A DNA stretch of 54,186 bases from an uncultured Alphaproteobacteria bacterium (GTDB lineage: Bacteria; Pseudomonadota; Alphaproteobacteria; UBA8366; JADFVY01): positions 1 through 54,186 of the forward strand of contig CAMYKU010000017.1 in assembly GCA_947259105.1 (NCBI GenBank), in the 5' to 3' direction. Positions 1-9,166 of the stretch are shown piece after piece; the stretch's first letter is position 1; each line of letters begins with the position of its first letter. The translations under genes were made by a program, and so were the position numbers. Below the pieces are notes generated by a model. It did no database searches and was not told the DNA's origin. It saw only the letters and a program-made list of their open reading frames with translations.

Positions 1-11
1 ACCGCCTGTGC

Positions 12-54
12 CCTCATGCTGAGGAGCGGCGCAGCCGCGTCTCGAAGCATGAGG
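12..54. repeat. Palindromic dispersed repeat, copy 1
   Basis: An imperfect cruciform: outer arms CCTCATGCT and AGCATGAGG are perfect 9-base complements, and the centre contains GCGGC-GCA-GCCGC. Two further copies, in opposite orientations, lie inside the dnaE reading frame (2823-2868 and 2919-2961). Similar elements are common between genes in alphaproteobacterial genomes. I see no gene attached to this copy. Confidence 0.75.
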
Positions 55-113
55 TCGCGCCACTGTCTGGAACCGATTCCATCTGAACGGATGGCAAATT
101 CCGGGAACAGCGG

Positions 114-175
114 GCCTAATTGGGCCAGCGCGATCCGATCATCGGAAGAGATAAGTATATTGTCCCTGGTACTCT
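114..175. repeat. Degenerate repeat, copy A (mobile-element remnant?)
   Basis: This stretch aligns by eye with 1129-1183: both run from a GGCC-GCGCGA core through GATCGGAAGAGAT/GACCATCGGGAGAGAT to a TGTCCC(C/T)GG-A/T-AC end. A related copy is at 619-673. Motifs of this kind are often seen beside IS200-like (RAYT) transposases, but no transposase gene is present here, so the origin is inferred. Confidence 0.55.
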
Positions 176-190
176 TGGAGGAGACGCAGC

Positions 191-583
191 ATGGACAGAT
201 TCACCGGCGGTTGCCTGTGCGGCGACGTGCGGATCGTGGCGACGGGGCGCCCGTACCGGGTCGGCCTGTGCCACTGTCTCGACTGCCGCAAGCATCACGG
301 GGCCCTGTTTCACGCGTCCGCGGTGTTCCCTAAAGATTCGGTGACGGTCGACGGCGAAACACGCGACTACGCCGGGCGGTTTTTCTGTCCCCGCTGCGGC
401 GCGTCCGTTTTCGCGCGCAGCGCGGACGAAATCGAGGTGAACCTGGGATCCCTGGACGCCCCCGACCAGCTGATGCCGACATACGAACTCTGGACCGTCC
501 GCCGCGAGTCCTGGCTGCCGCCATTTCCGCTCAAGCGACGATACGACCGCGATCGCGACGCCACGGGGCGGTTCGAGGAGTAG
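191..583 (+). CDS. GFA/CENP-V domain zinc protein
   Basis: This 130-residue protein belongs to the family named after the glutathione-dependent formaldehyde-activating enzyme (GFA). The family's zinc pattern is complete: Cys8-x-Cys10 near the N-terminus, Cys27-x-Cys29-xx-Cys32, and Cys66-xx-Cys69. Family members bind two zinc ions in a beta-sandwich, and only a few have been tied to glutathione-formaldehyde chemistry, so the substrate here is unknown. The ATG is preceded by a GGAGG ribosome site at about 176-182. The gene stands alone between two copies of the degenerate repeat, which suggests an accessory locus. Family assignment is firm; function is not. Confidence 0.88.
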   Translation: MDRFTGGCLCGDVRIVATGRPYRVGLCHCLDCRKHHGALFHASAVFPKDSVTVDGETRDYAGRFFCPRCGASVFARSADEIEVNLGSLDAPDQLMPTYELWTVRRESWLPPFPLKRRYDRDRDATGRFEE

Positions 584-618
584 GCCGGACGAACGGGGCG
601 AAGGCGCCGTTACGAGTG

Positions 619-673
619 ACCGGGATGGGGATTTTGGGGACGGTATGCCTGATGCGGCCCGCGCGACCGATTA
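619..673. repeat. Degenerate repeat, copy B
   Basis: It aligns with 1092-1146: a GGGAT-TTTGGGGACGGTATGCCTGAT segment here matches GGGATTTGCGGGCACTGCATACCTGAT there, and both continue into CGGCCCGCGCGA. It separates the GFA gene from the next small gene. Confidence 0.6.
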
Positions 674-683
674 GACGACAGCG

Positions 684-1097
684 TTGAGTTTGCTTTCTCC
701 GGAAATCACCTTGGAAATCTTCGATATGCAACGCGATCCGAAATACCGCAGATTAGCGGCGGCAAACGCGGTCGTTGGAGAGCAGCCTATTCCCGACATC
801 GATACCGGTACCGACGATGGCCGGGAGATCGAAACGAACCTCCCACTGATCGACGCCGACCTCGCCGGGATCGCCCACACGCTTCTGAACAACCACGAGC
901 TGCCGGACGAGCACAAGGCGATCCTGCAGCGCGACGTATTGAGTGGGAGTCGCCTGCAGCTCTGTCTGCTGAAGCCGGATGGCTCCGGGCCGACGGAAAT
1001 CGATGTGTCCCATTTGCCGGATGTCCTGGAATATGCCCGAAATCTCGAAGAGCTGCGAAAGGCATGCTTCGAGATCGTCTTCGGCACCCGGCACTGA
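684..1097 (+). CDS. Hypothetical protein, 137 residues
   Basis: I do not recognise this protein. It is hydrophilic with no signal peptide or membrane segment, and it has a natural-looking amino-acid mix with several predicted helices (a leucine/glutamate-rich C-terminal part around residues 85-130). The frame opens at a TTG (684). An ATG at 726 gives a 123-residue product, and neither start has a strong ribosome site. Its stop codon lies at the edge of repeat copy C, and the frame is bracketed by repeats B and C, so it may have moved with them. A 178-residue minus-strand frame over the same DNA reads through both repeats and is less likely to be real. Confidence 0.5.
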   Translation: MSLLSPEITLEIFDMQRDPKYRRLAAANAVVGEQPIPDIDTGTDDGREIETNLPLIDADLAGIAHTLLNNHELPDEHKAILQRDVLSGSRLQLCLLKPDGSGPTEIDVSHLPDVLEYARNLEELRKACFEIVFGTRH

Positions 1098-1183
1098 TCG
1101 GGATTTGCGGGCACTGCATACCTGATCCGGCCCGCGCGAGCCGACCATCGGGAGAGATGAGCATGCTGTCCCCGGAACCATGC
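1097..1183. repeat. Degenerate repeat, copy C (longest)
   Basis: The fullest copy of the family. Its left half matches copy B and its right half matches copy A, so A and B look like complementary pieces of one original sequence. It lies between the stop of the 137-residue gene and the stop of the convergent gene at 1188. Confidence 0.6.
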
Positions 1184-1187
1184 TCGT

Positions 1188-1688
1188 TCATTTCGACAAC
1201 CACTCATTCCAGAGCGGCGCTACCTCACTATGAGACAGGATTCCTTGGTGAAGCTGAGCAAGGAAGGGTTCCGCCTCCCCGTCTTCGACAACCTCCCCGT
1301 CGACAACCACCATCGGGGGACCCAAAAGCCTGAACTCGCCCGCCGCGAACGGCTGGAAACGTTGCAGGAATGCGATTGAATGTTCCATTCCCTTCGCCCT
1401 TGCCTCAACCGTCAGAACGTCAACATACGCGCCTGCTTCTTGGATTCGCCCTTCACGGGCAAATACCCAGGCATCGAATGTATCTCCGCGCTCCGCCAAA
1501 AAAACTTTCGCGTTGTTAATTGCTTCCCATTGTGTTGCGGCTTCGAAGCGGCTCAGTGTCCTTGCGTCCGATGTTTCGACAACGACGAAGGGCGTAAGCA
1601 ACTCGCCTTCGGGCAGGTCGGAAACGCTCCACGCCGCGTGGGCGAGTACGAAGCCGGCGAGTGCGATCAGGGATTCCGGAATGGCCAT
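1188..1688 (-). CDS. Conserved-looking hypothetical protein, 166 residues
   Basis: I cannot assign a function. The N-terminus (residues 1-20) is moderately hydrophobic and ends in an Ala-His-Ala-Ala-Trp stretch; it could be a weak signal or simply a buried helix. The rest is soluble and acidic, with alternating strand- and helix-like segments. The gene sits downstream of dnaE on the same strand, 139 bases after the dnaE stop. That gap is very GC-rich with short inverted repeats and may end dnaE transcription. The product could be a small stand-alone protein of alphaproteobacteria. Confidence 0.6.
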   Translation of the reverse strand: MAIPESLIALAGFVLAHAAWSVSDLPEGELLTPFVVVETSDARTLSRFEAATQWEAINNAKVFLAERGDTFDAWVFAREGRIQEAGAYVDVLTVEARAKGMEHSIAFLQRFQPFAAGEFRLLGPPMVVVDGEVVEDGEAEPFLAQLHQGILSHSEVAPLWNEWLSK

Positions 1689-1827
1689 TTGTTCACTCGA
1701 TGATCCAGCCGAATACGGTGTCCTCGCTCCTCACGCCCCATCCGCGCGGCGCCACGGGGCGCGGATGTGAAATCCGCACCCCGCCCCCGTGGCCAGCCCG
1801 CCGCGCGGGGTGCCGCTGGGCGGGACG

Positions 1828-4800
1828 CTATAAGTCCTGCACATCGATTATGCCGGGGATGGATTTGATGGCGCCTCTCATGGCAGGACTTATCGCGTAC
1901 GTAACCCCAAGCTCCAGCTCCACCTCCCGCGCATCCGCGTCCAGCACCAGGCTCACCCGGCCCCGGCCCTTCGCGCCGTGCTCGCGGAACACCGCGGCCA
2001 GGGTCTCCAGCGGGGCCGCGTCGTGAACGAAGATGCGCAACCCCGCGGCGGCATGGGTCGCGGCGGCGTCGAGCAGCTCGAGCCGCGAGGCGGTCAGCCG
2101 CACATCGTCCTCGCGGCGCTGGATGTCGACGTGGAGCAGCAGCGGCTGCCCCGCGTCCAGCAGCTCCCGTGCCGCCGCCAGCACCTCGGAGAACAGCGTC
2201 ACCTCGAAGGCGCCGGAGGCGTCGGACATCTGCACGAAGGCCATGCGCGCGCCGCGCGACGAGGTGGTGAGCCGCCGCGAGGTGACGATGCCGGCCATCT
2301 TCACGGATGTGCCCCGCACCGATCCGGCGTTAACGTCGCGCCATTCGACGACGCCCAGCCGGTCGCACAGCTTGCGGTACGATTCCAGCGGATGGGCCGA
2401 GAGATAGAAGCCCAGCGCCTCGAACTCGCGGCGGAGTTTCTCCTCGGCCGGCCATTCGGGCAGCGTCGGCACCGACGGTCGGATCTCGGCCGCGGCCCCG
2501 GCGCCGCCGAACAGGCTTTCCTGGGCGCTCTCGCGCTCGGCCTGGGCGGCCGCCGCGTGGCGCATCACCAGGTCCACCGACTCCGCGGCCTGGCGGCGGT
2601 TGACGCCGAGACTCTCGAACGCGCCGGCGGCGGCCAGATGCTCGAGCTGGCGCTTGTTGACCTGGTGCGCGTCCAGCCGTTCGGCGAAGTCCATCAGGTC
2701 GGCGAACGGGCCGTTGCCTTCGCGCTCGGCCACCAGCGCCGCCATCGCCGCGCCGCCGACATTGCGCAGCGCCGCCAGCGCATAGCGGATGGCCGTGGGC
2801 GCGGGTCCGGCGGCCGGCGCGACCTCATACTTCGAGACGGCTGCTGTCGCAGCCTCCTCAGCATGAGGGCCGGGGGCGTTGGGACCTTCAACCTGCAAGA
2901 CACCATCGCTGCCACCCGCCTCATCCTGAGGAGCGGCGGAGCCGCGTCTCGAAGGGTGAGGTCGCGCCGCCGGCGCGTCACCCCCCTCCCCAACCCCTCC
3001 CCCTTTCAAGGGAGAGGGGCTATCAACGCCGGCGGTATTGAGCCCCTCTCCCGCCTGGGCGGGGGAGGGGTTGGGGAGGGGGTGGGACTCCGGCGAAGCC
3101 GGCCTTGTTTCCTCCACCGTAAACCCGACGCCGGAGCGGTTGACGTCGGGGGGCAGCAGGGCGACGCCGATGCGGTCGAGCTCGGCCCGCAGCATGCCCA
3201 GCTTGTCGGTGTTGCCCATCTCGGTGCTCATCAGCGCGGCCATGAACTCGACCGGGTAGTTGGCCTTGAGATACGCGGTCTGCCAGGCGACCAGCGCGTA
3301 GGCCGCGGCGTGGCTCTTGTTGAAGCCGTAGCCGGCGAACTTGTCGACGAGGTCGAAGATGCGCGCCGCCTGCTCGCGGTCGACGCCGTTCGCGACCGCG
3401 CCATCGACGAAGCCGGCGCGCTGCGCCGCCATCTCGGCCCGGATCTTCTTGCCCATGGCGCGGCGCAGCAGGTCGGCGGTGCCCAGCGAATAGCCGGACA
3501 ACACCTGCGCGATCTGCATCACCTGCTCCTGGTAGATCATGATCCCGTAGGTCTCCTTGAGGATCGGCTCCAGCGTCGGGTGCAGGTAGTCGGGCGTCTC
3601 CTCGCCGTGCTTGCGCTTGATGTAGCTCGGGATGTTGTCCATCGGGCCGGGGCGGTAGAGGGCGACGACGGCGATGAGGTCCTCGAAGCGGTCGGGGCGC
3701 AGCTTGCGCAGCACGTCGCGCATGCCGGAGGATTCCATCTGGAAGACGCCGGTGGCCTCGCCGCGGCACAGCATCTCGTAGGTTTTCTTGTCGTCGAGCG
3801 GCAGCGCCGCGAGGTCGAGGTCGACGCCGCGGGCGCGCAGCAACTCCAGCGCGCGGGCCAGCACGGTGAGCGTCCTGAGGCCCAGGAAGTCGAACTTGAC
3901 GAGGCCGGCCTGCTCGACGTGCTTCATGTTGAACTGCGTGACCGGCATGTGCGAGCGCGGGTCGCGGTAGAGCGGCGCCAGCTCCTGCAGCGGGCGGTCG
4001 GCGATAACGACGCCGGCGGCATGGGTCGAGGCGTGGCGGTACAGCCCCTCCAGCTTGAGCGCGATGCCGATCAGCCGCGCCACCGTGTCGTCCTCGTCCC
4101 GCATCTGCTGCAGCGCCGGCTCGCCGTCGATCGCCTGTTGCAGGGTCACCGGGCTGGCCGGGTTGTTGGGCACCATTTTACAAATACGGTCGACCTGGGA
4201 GTACGGCATCTCCAGCACCCGGCCGACGTCGCGCAAGACCGCGCGGGCCTGCAGCTTGCCGAAGGTGATGATCTGGGCCACCCGGTCGGCGCCGTATTCG
4301 GCCTGCACGTAGTCCAGCACGGCGTCGCGGCGCTCCATGCAGAAGTCGATGTCGAAGTCGGGCATCGAAACCCGTTCGGGATTGAGAAACCGCTCGAAGA
4401 GAAGGCCCCAACGCAATGGATCCAGGTCGGTAATCGTCAACGCCCAGGCGACGACCGAGCCGGCACCGGAGCCGCGGCCGGGGCCCACCGGGATGCCCTG
4501 CCGCTTGGCCCACTGGATGAAGTCGGCGACGATCAGGAAGTAGCCGGGGAAACCCATCTGCTCTATTACCGAGAGTTCGTACTCCAGTCGCTCCCGGTAT
4601 GGTTGCAGCAGGCCGGCGCCGGACCCGGGATCTTCCGCGCCCCCCATAAGATGTCTCCGATCGTCTCCGATCACCGGCGCCGCCAGCCGCCGTTCCAGCC
4701 CCTCGCGGGCCAGCTCCGTCAGCGCCGCGATCTCGGTGCGGCCGCCGAGCTTGGTGTAAACCGGCAGGATCGGATCGCGGGTCCGCGGCATGAAGGCGCA

Positions 4801-5616
4801 GCGTTGGGCGATGACCAGGGTGTTGTCCGCCGCCTCGGGGAGGTCGGCGAAGGCCGCGCGCATCTCGGCGGCGGACTTGAAACAGTGCTCCGGCGTCAGG
4901 CGGCGGCGGTCGGCCTGGGCGATATAGGCGCCGCCGGCGATGCACAGCAGCGCGTCGTGCGCCTCGAACATCCCGCGGTCGGCGAAGAACGCCTCGTTGG
5001 TCGCGACCAGCGGCAGGCCCAGCGCGTAGGCAAGGTCGACGAGGCCGGGTTCGGTACGCTCCTCCTCTTCCATGCCGTGGCGCATCAGCTCGACATAGAG
5101 GCGACCCTCGAAGATCGCGGCGAGCCGTTCCGCCATCGCGCGCGCCGCCGGTCCCTGCCCGTCGCACAGCAGCCGTCCGACCGCCCCCGCCGGCCCGCCG
5201 GTCAGCGCGATCAGCCCGTCATGCGCGGCCTCGAGGTCGGCCAGCGCGACCTGCGGCTGCTCGCCGCCTTCGGTCTCGAGGAACGACTTGCTCAACAGCG
5301 CCAGCAGGTTGCGGTAGCCGGCCTCGTCCTGGACCAGCAGCACCAGCGGGTCGGGCGCCAGCGCCGCGCCGCCGCCGTGCGGCCCGACGTCCTCGCGGCG
5401 GATGCCGAGCTGCGCGCCGACAATCGGCTGCACGCCGGCCTTCGCGGCGGCCGGGGCGAATTCCATTGCGCCGAACAGGTTGCCGGTGTCGGTCACCGCC
5501 ACCGCCGGCATGTGTTCGCGCCGGCACAGCCCGATCAGCTCGGGAATCTTCAGCGCGCCTTCCGACAGCGAATAGGCGGAGTGGACGCGCAGGTGGACAA
5601 AATCGGCATGGGACAT
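1828..5616 (-). CDS. dnaE: DNA polymerase III subunit alpha (replicative DnaE1)
   Basis: The catalytic subunit of the replicative DNA polymerase. The N-terminal PHP domain (about residues 5-270; FVHLRVHSAYSLSEGA) is followed by the polymerase core with the PDFDIDF catalytic aspartates, fingers (LYRPGPMDNIPSYI, YGFNKSHAAAYA), an OB-fold region and a C-terminal domain ending VQDL. Family members are usually about 1,150 residues; this one is 1,262. Most of the excess is an in-frame segment at about residues 840-932 translated from palindromic repeats. It falls between the conserved PPDVN-x-SG-x-x-FTVE strand and the AIRYALAALRNVG strand. A shorter extra segment lies near residues 320-345. A GTG sits one codon before the chosen ATG. 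The gene is 91 bases downstream of lolD. Confidence 0.95.
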   Translation of the reverse strand: MSHADFVHLRVHSAYSLSEGALKIPELIGLCRREHMPAVAVTDTGNLFGAMEFAPAAAKAGVQPIVGAQLGIRREDVGPHGGGAALAPDPLVLLVQDEAGYRNLLALLSKSFLETEGGEQPQVALADLEAAHDGLIALTGGPAGAVGRLLCDGQGPAARAMAERLAAIFEGRLYVELMRHGMEEEERTEPGLVDLAYALGLPLVATNEAFFADRGMFEAHDALLCIAGGAYIAQADRRRLTPEHCFKSAAEMRAAFADLPEAADNTLVIAQRCAFMPRTRDPILPVYTKLGGRTEIAALTELAREGLERRLAAPVIGDDRRHLMGGAEDPGSGAGLLQPYRERLEYELSVIEQMGFPGYFLIVADFIQWAKRQGIPVGPGRGSGAGSVVAWALTITDLDPLRWGLLFERFLNPERVSMPDFDIDFCMERRDAVLDYVQAEYGADRVAQIITFGKLQARAVLRDVGRVLEMPYSQVDRICKMVPNNPASPVTLQQAIDGEPALQQMRDEDDTVARLIGIALKLEGLYRHASTHAAGVVIADRPLQELAPLYRDPRSHMPVTQFNMKHVEQAGLVKFDFLGLRTLTVLARALELLRARGVDLDLAALPLDDKKTYEMLCRGEATGVFQMESSGMRDVLRKLRPDRFEDLIAVVALYRPGPMDNIPSYIKRKHGEETPDYLHPTLEPILKETYGIMIYQEQVMQIAQVLSGYSLGTADLLRRAMGKKIRAEMAAQRAGFVDGAVANGVDREQAARIFDLVDKFAGYGFNKSHAAAYALVAWQTAYLKANYPVEFMAALMSTEMGNTDKLGMLRAELDRIGVALLPPDVNRSGVGFTVEETRPASPESHPLPNPSPAQAGEGLNTAGVDSPSPLKGGGVGEGGDAPAARPHPSRRGSAAPQDEAGGSDGVLQVEGPNAPGPHAEEAATAAVSKYEVAPAAGPAPTAIRYALAALRNVGGAAMAALVAEREGNGPFADLMDFAERLDAHQVNKRQLEHLAAAGAFESLGVNRRQAAESVDLVMRHAAAAQAERESAQESLFGGAGAAAEIRPSVPTLPEWPAEEKLRREFEALGFYLSAHPLESYRKLCDRLGVVEWRDVNAGSVRGTSVKMAGIVTSRRLTTSSRGARMAFVQMSDASGAFEVTLFSEVLAAARELLDAGQPLLLHVDIQRREDDVRLTASRLELLDAAATHAAAGLRIFVHDAAPLETLAAVFREHGAKGRGRVSLVLDADAREVELELGVTYAISPAMRGAIKSIPGIIDVQDL
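2823..3083. repeat. Cluster of palindromic repeats inside dnaE
   Basis: Two repeat families are stacked here. The first is two copies, in opposite orientation (2823-2868 and 2919-2961), of the CCTCAT...ATGAGG palindrome also found at 12-54. The second is an inverted pair of the CCCCTCCCCAACCCCTCCCC element (2981-3021 and 3040-3083). Such elements are normally intergenic. Here no stop codon interrupts the dnaE frame, and the second family translates to the Pro-Leu-Pro-Asn-Pro-Ser-Pro type of peptide. Confidence 0.85.
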
Positions 5617-5675
5617 CACCCCGACAAACTACCCGCGCTGCGGCGGCCATGCCAGCGCCGCATCGCACCGGCGCC

Positions 5676-5694
5676 TGTGGATTTCGGGGATAAC
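5676..5694. promoter_or_regulatory. DnaA-box-like pair upstream of dnaE
   Basis: TGTGGATTT and GGGGATAAC stand in tandem about 60-80 bases before the dnaE start, in the lolD-dnaE gap. Each is close to the TGTGGATAA form of the DnaA box but neither is perfect. A similar pair lies at 11088-11108. Binding is inferred only. Confidence 0.3.
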
Positions 5695-5710
5695 AGGAGT
5701 CCCGCGGGGT

Positions 5711-6406
5711 TCAGACGGTGGTGTCGGCCAGTTTCCCGTCCGCGATCGTCACCGCGCGGTCCATGCGGCGGGCGAGATCCGGGTTGTGAGTCGCGACCAG
5801 CGCCGACAACCCGGTCTCGCGGACCAGGCGGAGCATCATGTCGAACACCGAGTCGGCGGTGTGCACGTCGAGGTTCCCGGTCGGCTCGTCGGCCAGCAGC
5901 AGCCGCGGGCCGTTGGCCAGCGCGCGAACCATGGCGACGCGCTGCTGTTCGCCGCCCGACAGCCGGGCCGGCCGGTGCGAGGCCCGGTCCTTCAGCCCCA
6001 CCGATTCGAGCAGCGCCATCGCCTCGTCGCGCGCCTGGCTCCGGCCGGCGCCGGCGATCATCTTCGGGATCGCCACGTTCTCCAGCGCCGAGAATTCCGG
6101 CAGCAGGTGGTGGAACTGATAGACGAAGCCGACATCGCCGCGCCGCACCGCGGTGCGCCCGTCGTCCGTCATCGCGCCGCAGGACCGGCCGCCGATCAGC
6201 ACGTCGCCGCCGTCCGGCCATTCCAGCAGGCCGGCGACATGCAGCAGCGTCGACTTGCCGGCGCCCGACGGCGCGACGAGCGCCACCAGCTCGCCCCTGG
6301 CGATGCTGAGCGAGGCGCCGCGCAGCACCTCCAGCGGTGGCGCCCCCGGCGTCCGGTAGGTGCGCACAATGCCGTCGAGCTCCAGGACCGGCCCGATCTC
6401 ACTCAT
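5711..6406 (-). CDS. lolD: Lipoprotein-releasing ABC transporter ATPase LolD
   Basis: The cytoplasmic ATPase that, with LolC/LolE-type permeases, releases mature lipoproteins from the inner membrane to the periplasmic chaperone LolA. All ABC motifs are present: Walker [10 protein letters not shown] at residues 45-53, Q-loop in the [11 protein letters not shown] segment, signature LSGGEQQR, Walker [13 protein letters not shown], and the switch histidine in VATHN. The FHHLLPEF segment is typical of LolD. The 231-residue length is normal. Its ATG lies 8 bases inside the end of the permease gene, so the two are translationally coupled. Confidence 0.93.
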   Translation of the reverse strand: MSEIGPVLELDGIVRTYRTPGAPPLEVLRGASLSIARGELVALVAPSGAGKSTLLHVAGLLEWPDGGDVLIGGRSCGAMTDDGRTAVRRGDVGFVYQFHHLLPEFSALENVAIPKMIAGAGRSQARDEAMALLESVGLKDRASHRPARLSGGEQQRVAMVRALANGPRLLLADEPTGNLDVHTADSVFDMMLRLVRETGLSALVATHNPDLARRMDRAVTIADGKLADTTV

Positions 6407-7646
6407 AGCGCAGCACCTCCACCGGATCGAGCCGCGCCGCCTTCCAGGCCGGATAGAGCGAGGCGAGGAAGGTGAGGATGAGGGCCACGGCGATCACCAG
6501 GATCGTTTCGGTGCTGTCGATCTTCGACGGCATCTGGGCCAGGAAGCGGACCTCCGGCGGCCACAGATTGACGTTGAAGACGGTTTCGATCCACACGCGG
6601 ATCACATCGATATAGGCCGCGAATAGGATTCCCACTCCCGCGCCGACGGCGGTCCCCAGCACCCCGACGCTGGCCCCGGTGGCGAAGAAGATGCGCAGCA
6701 CCATGCCCTGGGTCGCGCCCATGGTGCGCAGGATGGCGATGCCCCTTGCCTTGTCCTGGACCAGCATGATCTGGCTGGAAATGATGTTGAAGGCGGCGAT
6801 TATGATGATCAGCGTCAGGATGATGAACATGACGTTGCGCTCGACGATCAGCGCCGCGAAGAAACTGGAATTTACCCGCTGCCATTCGTAGGTGACGCCG
6901 GCGTCGCCGACCACGTCGGCGATCCCGGGCCGCACCGCCAGGGCCCGGTCGGCATCGTCCAGCATGATCTCGATGTGGGAGACGCTGTCGCGGTAGCGGA
7001 AGAAGAGCTGGGCGGCCTCGAGTGGCGCGTAGACGAAACTGCTGTCGTATTCGTACATGCCGACTTCGAAAATACCGACGACCGGATAGGCCTTCATGCG
7101 CGGCACCGTGCCGAACGCCGTCACCTCGCCCTGTGGCGAGACGAGCGTGATGTCGTCACCCAGGACCACGCGCAGTTTGCTTGCAAGGCGGCTGCCGATG
7201 ACGACACCGTCGCCCTTGGCGAATTCGTCGATCGAGCCGGCGATGATGTTGTCGGCCAGCAGTGGGCGGCTGGCGAAATCCTCGGCCCGCAGTCCGCGCA
7301 CCATCGCGCCGACCCCGTAGCCGTGCGCCGTCACCATGACCTGGCCTTCGACCAGGGGCGTCGCCTGGACCACGCCCGGGACGCCGCTGATTTGCCCGAC
7401 CAGGGCATCGAAATCGGTAATCGGCGCCCTCTGTCCGACCACCGTGACGTGGCCGTTGACGCCGAGAATGCGCGCCAGCAGATCGTCCCGGAACCCGTTC
7501 ATTACCGACATGACGACGATCAGCGTACCGACGCCGAGGAAGATGCCGATGAGGGAGAACAGGGCGACGATCGAGATGAAGCCCTCCTGCTTGCGCGCGC
7601 CCAGGTAACGGATGGCGACCAGTCGTTCGAAGGGGGAAAGAATCAT
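6399..7646 (-). CDS. lolC: Lipoprotein-releasing ABC transporter permease (LolC/LolE)
   Basis: Inner-membrane partner of LolD. The 415-residue protein has the MacB/FtsX architecture: an N-terminal helix (about 25-50), a large periplasmic domain (about 55-270), and three C-terminal helices (about 275-400), ending in [18 protein letters not shown], the usual tail of this family. Alphaproteobacteria often have one LolC/E-like permease that presumably forms a homodimer, and no second permease gene is next to it here. The start is 6 bases downstream of the proS stop, so proS, lolC and lolD probably share a transcript. Confidence 0.92.
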   Translation of the reverse strand: MILSPFERLVAIRYLGARKQEGFISIVALFSLIGIFLGVGTLIVVMSVMNGFRDDLLARILGVNGHVTVVGQRAPITDFDALVGQISGVPGVVQATPLVEGQVMVTAHGYGVGAMVRGLRAEDFASRPLLADNIIAGSIDEFAKGDGVVIGSRLASKLRVVLGDDITLVSPQGEVTAFGTVPRMKAYPVVGIFEVGMYEYDSSFVYAPLEAAQLFFRYRDSVSHIEIMLDDADRALAVRPGIADVVGDAGVTYEWQRVNSSFFAALIVERNVMFIILTLIIIIAAFNIISSQIMLVQDKARGIAILRTMGATQGMVLRIFFATGASVGVLGTAVGAGVGILFAAYIDVIRVWIETVFNVNLWPPEVRFLAQMPSKIDSTETILVIAVALILTFLASLYPAWKAARLDPVEVLRYE

Positions 7647-7652
7647 GGTGGA

Positions 7653-8966
7653 TCAGCCCGTCAGGCGCGCAAGCGCCGATTCGGGGGAGAGTTCCTCGCG
7701 TTCGCCGCTGGCCCGGTTCTTCAACTCGACGACGCCGTTGTCCAGCCCGCGCGGGCCGACGATCAACTGCCATGGCAGGCCGACCAGGTCCATCCCGGCG
7801 AATTTCTGGCCGGCGCGTTCCTCCCGGTCGTCGTGCAGCACCGCGACGCCGGCCGCCCCGAGTTTCGCATAGAGATCGTCGCAGGCTGCGGTGGTCTTGC
7901 CGTCGCCGGCCTTCAGGTTGATCAGCCCGACATGGAATGGCGCCACCGATTCCGGCCATATGATACCGTTCTCGTCATGGCTTGCCTCGATGATCGCGCC
8001 GACCAGACGCGAGACGCCGATACCGTAGGAGCCCATCTCGACGGTCGCCTCCCTGCCGTCCTTGTCGGCGACCACGGCGCCCAGCTTTTCGGAATACTTG
8101 GTGCCGAAATAGAAGATATGGCCGACCTCGATACCGCGGGCGGTGACCAGCGCATCACCCAGCGCCTTCTCCTTGGCGGGATCGCGCTTCTCGTCGGTCG
8201 CGGCGTACTGGCTGGTGAATTCGTCGACGATCGGCTGCAGGTCGCCCTCGAAATCGATATCCCGGTCGGCCCAGCGCCTGTCCAGGAAGTCTTTGTGGCA
8301 GGCGATCTCACTCTCGCCGGTATCGGCCAGGATCAGGAACTCGTGGCTCATGTCGCCGCCGATCGGGCCGGTGTCGGCGGCCATCGGGATGGCGGTCAGC
8401 CCCATGCGCTCGTAGGTGCGCAGGTAGGAGACGAACATCTTGTTGTACGATCGGCGCGCGCCGGCGGCATCGAGGTCGAAGGAATAGGCGTCCTTCATCA
8501 GGAACTCGCGTCCGCGCATGACGCCGAAGCGCGGCCGGATCTCGTCGCGGAACTTCCACTGGATATGGTAGAGCAGCTTCGGCAGGTCCCGATAGCTGCG
8601 CGCCGAGGCGGCGAAGATCTCGGTGATCTGCTCCTCGTTGGTCGGGCCGTACAGCATGTCGCGCTCGTGCCGGTCACGGATGCGCAGCATCTCGGGCCCG
8701 TAATCGTCGTAGCGGCCCGACTGGCGCCACAGATCGGCCGGCTGGATGGTCGGCATCAGCACTTCCTGGCAGCCGATCGCATCCTGCTCCTCGCGCACGA
8801 TCTGCTCGATCCTCTTGAGCACCCGGAACCCCAGCGGCAGCCACGAATAAATCCCGGCGCTCGACTGCCGGATCATGCCGGCGCGCAGCATCAGCCGGTG
8901 CGAGACGATCTGCGCCTCGGAGGGCGTTTCCTTCAAGGTCGGCAGGAAATACTGGGACAGGCGCAT
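7653..8966 (-). CDS. proS: Prolyl-tRNA synthetase (short form)
   Basis: Charges tRNA-Pro with proline in the cytoplasm. At 437 residues it is the short class II form that lacks the large editing insertion of the E. coli enzyme, as is usual in alphaproteobacteria. Visible landmarks are the N-terminal [13 protein letters not shown], the motif 2 region [26 protein letters not shown], the class II motif 3 area ([24 protein letters not shown]) and a C-terminal anticodon-binding domain ending [19 protein letters not shown] precedes the chosen ATG. It leads the proS-lolC-lolD group, and the gap upstream separates it from a divergent permease gene. Confidence 0.95.
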   Translation of the reverse strand: MRLSQYFLPTLKETPSEAQIVSHRLMLRAGMIRQSSAGIYSWLPLGFRVLKRIEQIVREEQDAIGCQEVLMPTIQPADLWRQSGRYDDYGPEMLRIRDRHERDMLYGPTNEEQITEIFAASARSYRDLPKLLYHIQWKFRDEIRPRFGVMRGREFLMKDAYSFDLDAAGARRSYNKMFVSYLRTYERMGLTAIPMAADTGPIGGDMSHEFLILADTGESEIACHKDFLDRRWADRDIDFEGDLQPIVDEFTSQYAATDEKRDPAKEKALGDALVTARGIEVGHIFYFGTKYSEKLGAVVADKDGREATVEMGSYGIGVSRLVGAIIEASHDENGIIWPESVAPFHVGLINLKAGDGKTTAACDDLYAKLGAAGVAVLHDDREERAGQKFAGMDLVGLPWQLIVGPRGLDNGVVELKNRASGEREELSPESALARLTG

Positions 8967-9166
8967 CAAGCGGGCTTTCGAAATCGGTGTCGGTGATTAT
9001 GCGGATGATTCGGGCGGTTTTCGGGCAGAGGGAATTTAGGGAAAGGCCCGGCCCTTGTCCATCGGCAAGCACCCTGCATCGGCGGTTGCCACCCGTGCCG
9101 CGCCGGATTACCGTTGTCGCGCAATCATACGGGCCGAGAGTCCGGCGAACCGGGGGGCATAATCGC

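Noticed and set aside
671..1207. A 178-residue minus-strand open frame
   Set aside because: It reads through two repeat copies at its ends and opposes a more protein-like plus-strand frame; treated as a shadow.
1978..6309. A 1,443-codon plus-strand open frame opposite dnaE and lolD
   Set aside because: It is the mirror of two firmly identified minus-strand genes in GC-rich DNA, with His/Arg/Gln/Val-rich shadow composition.
8970..9166. Purine riboswitch before the NCS2 permease
   Set aside because: No conserved purine-aptamer loop pairs or expression platform can be recognised.
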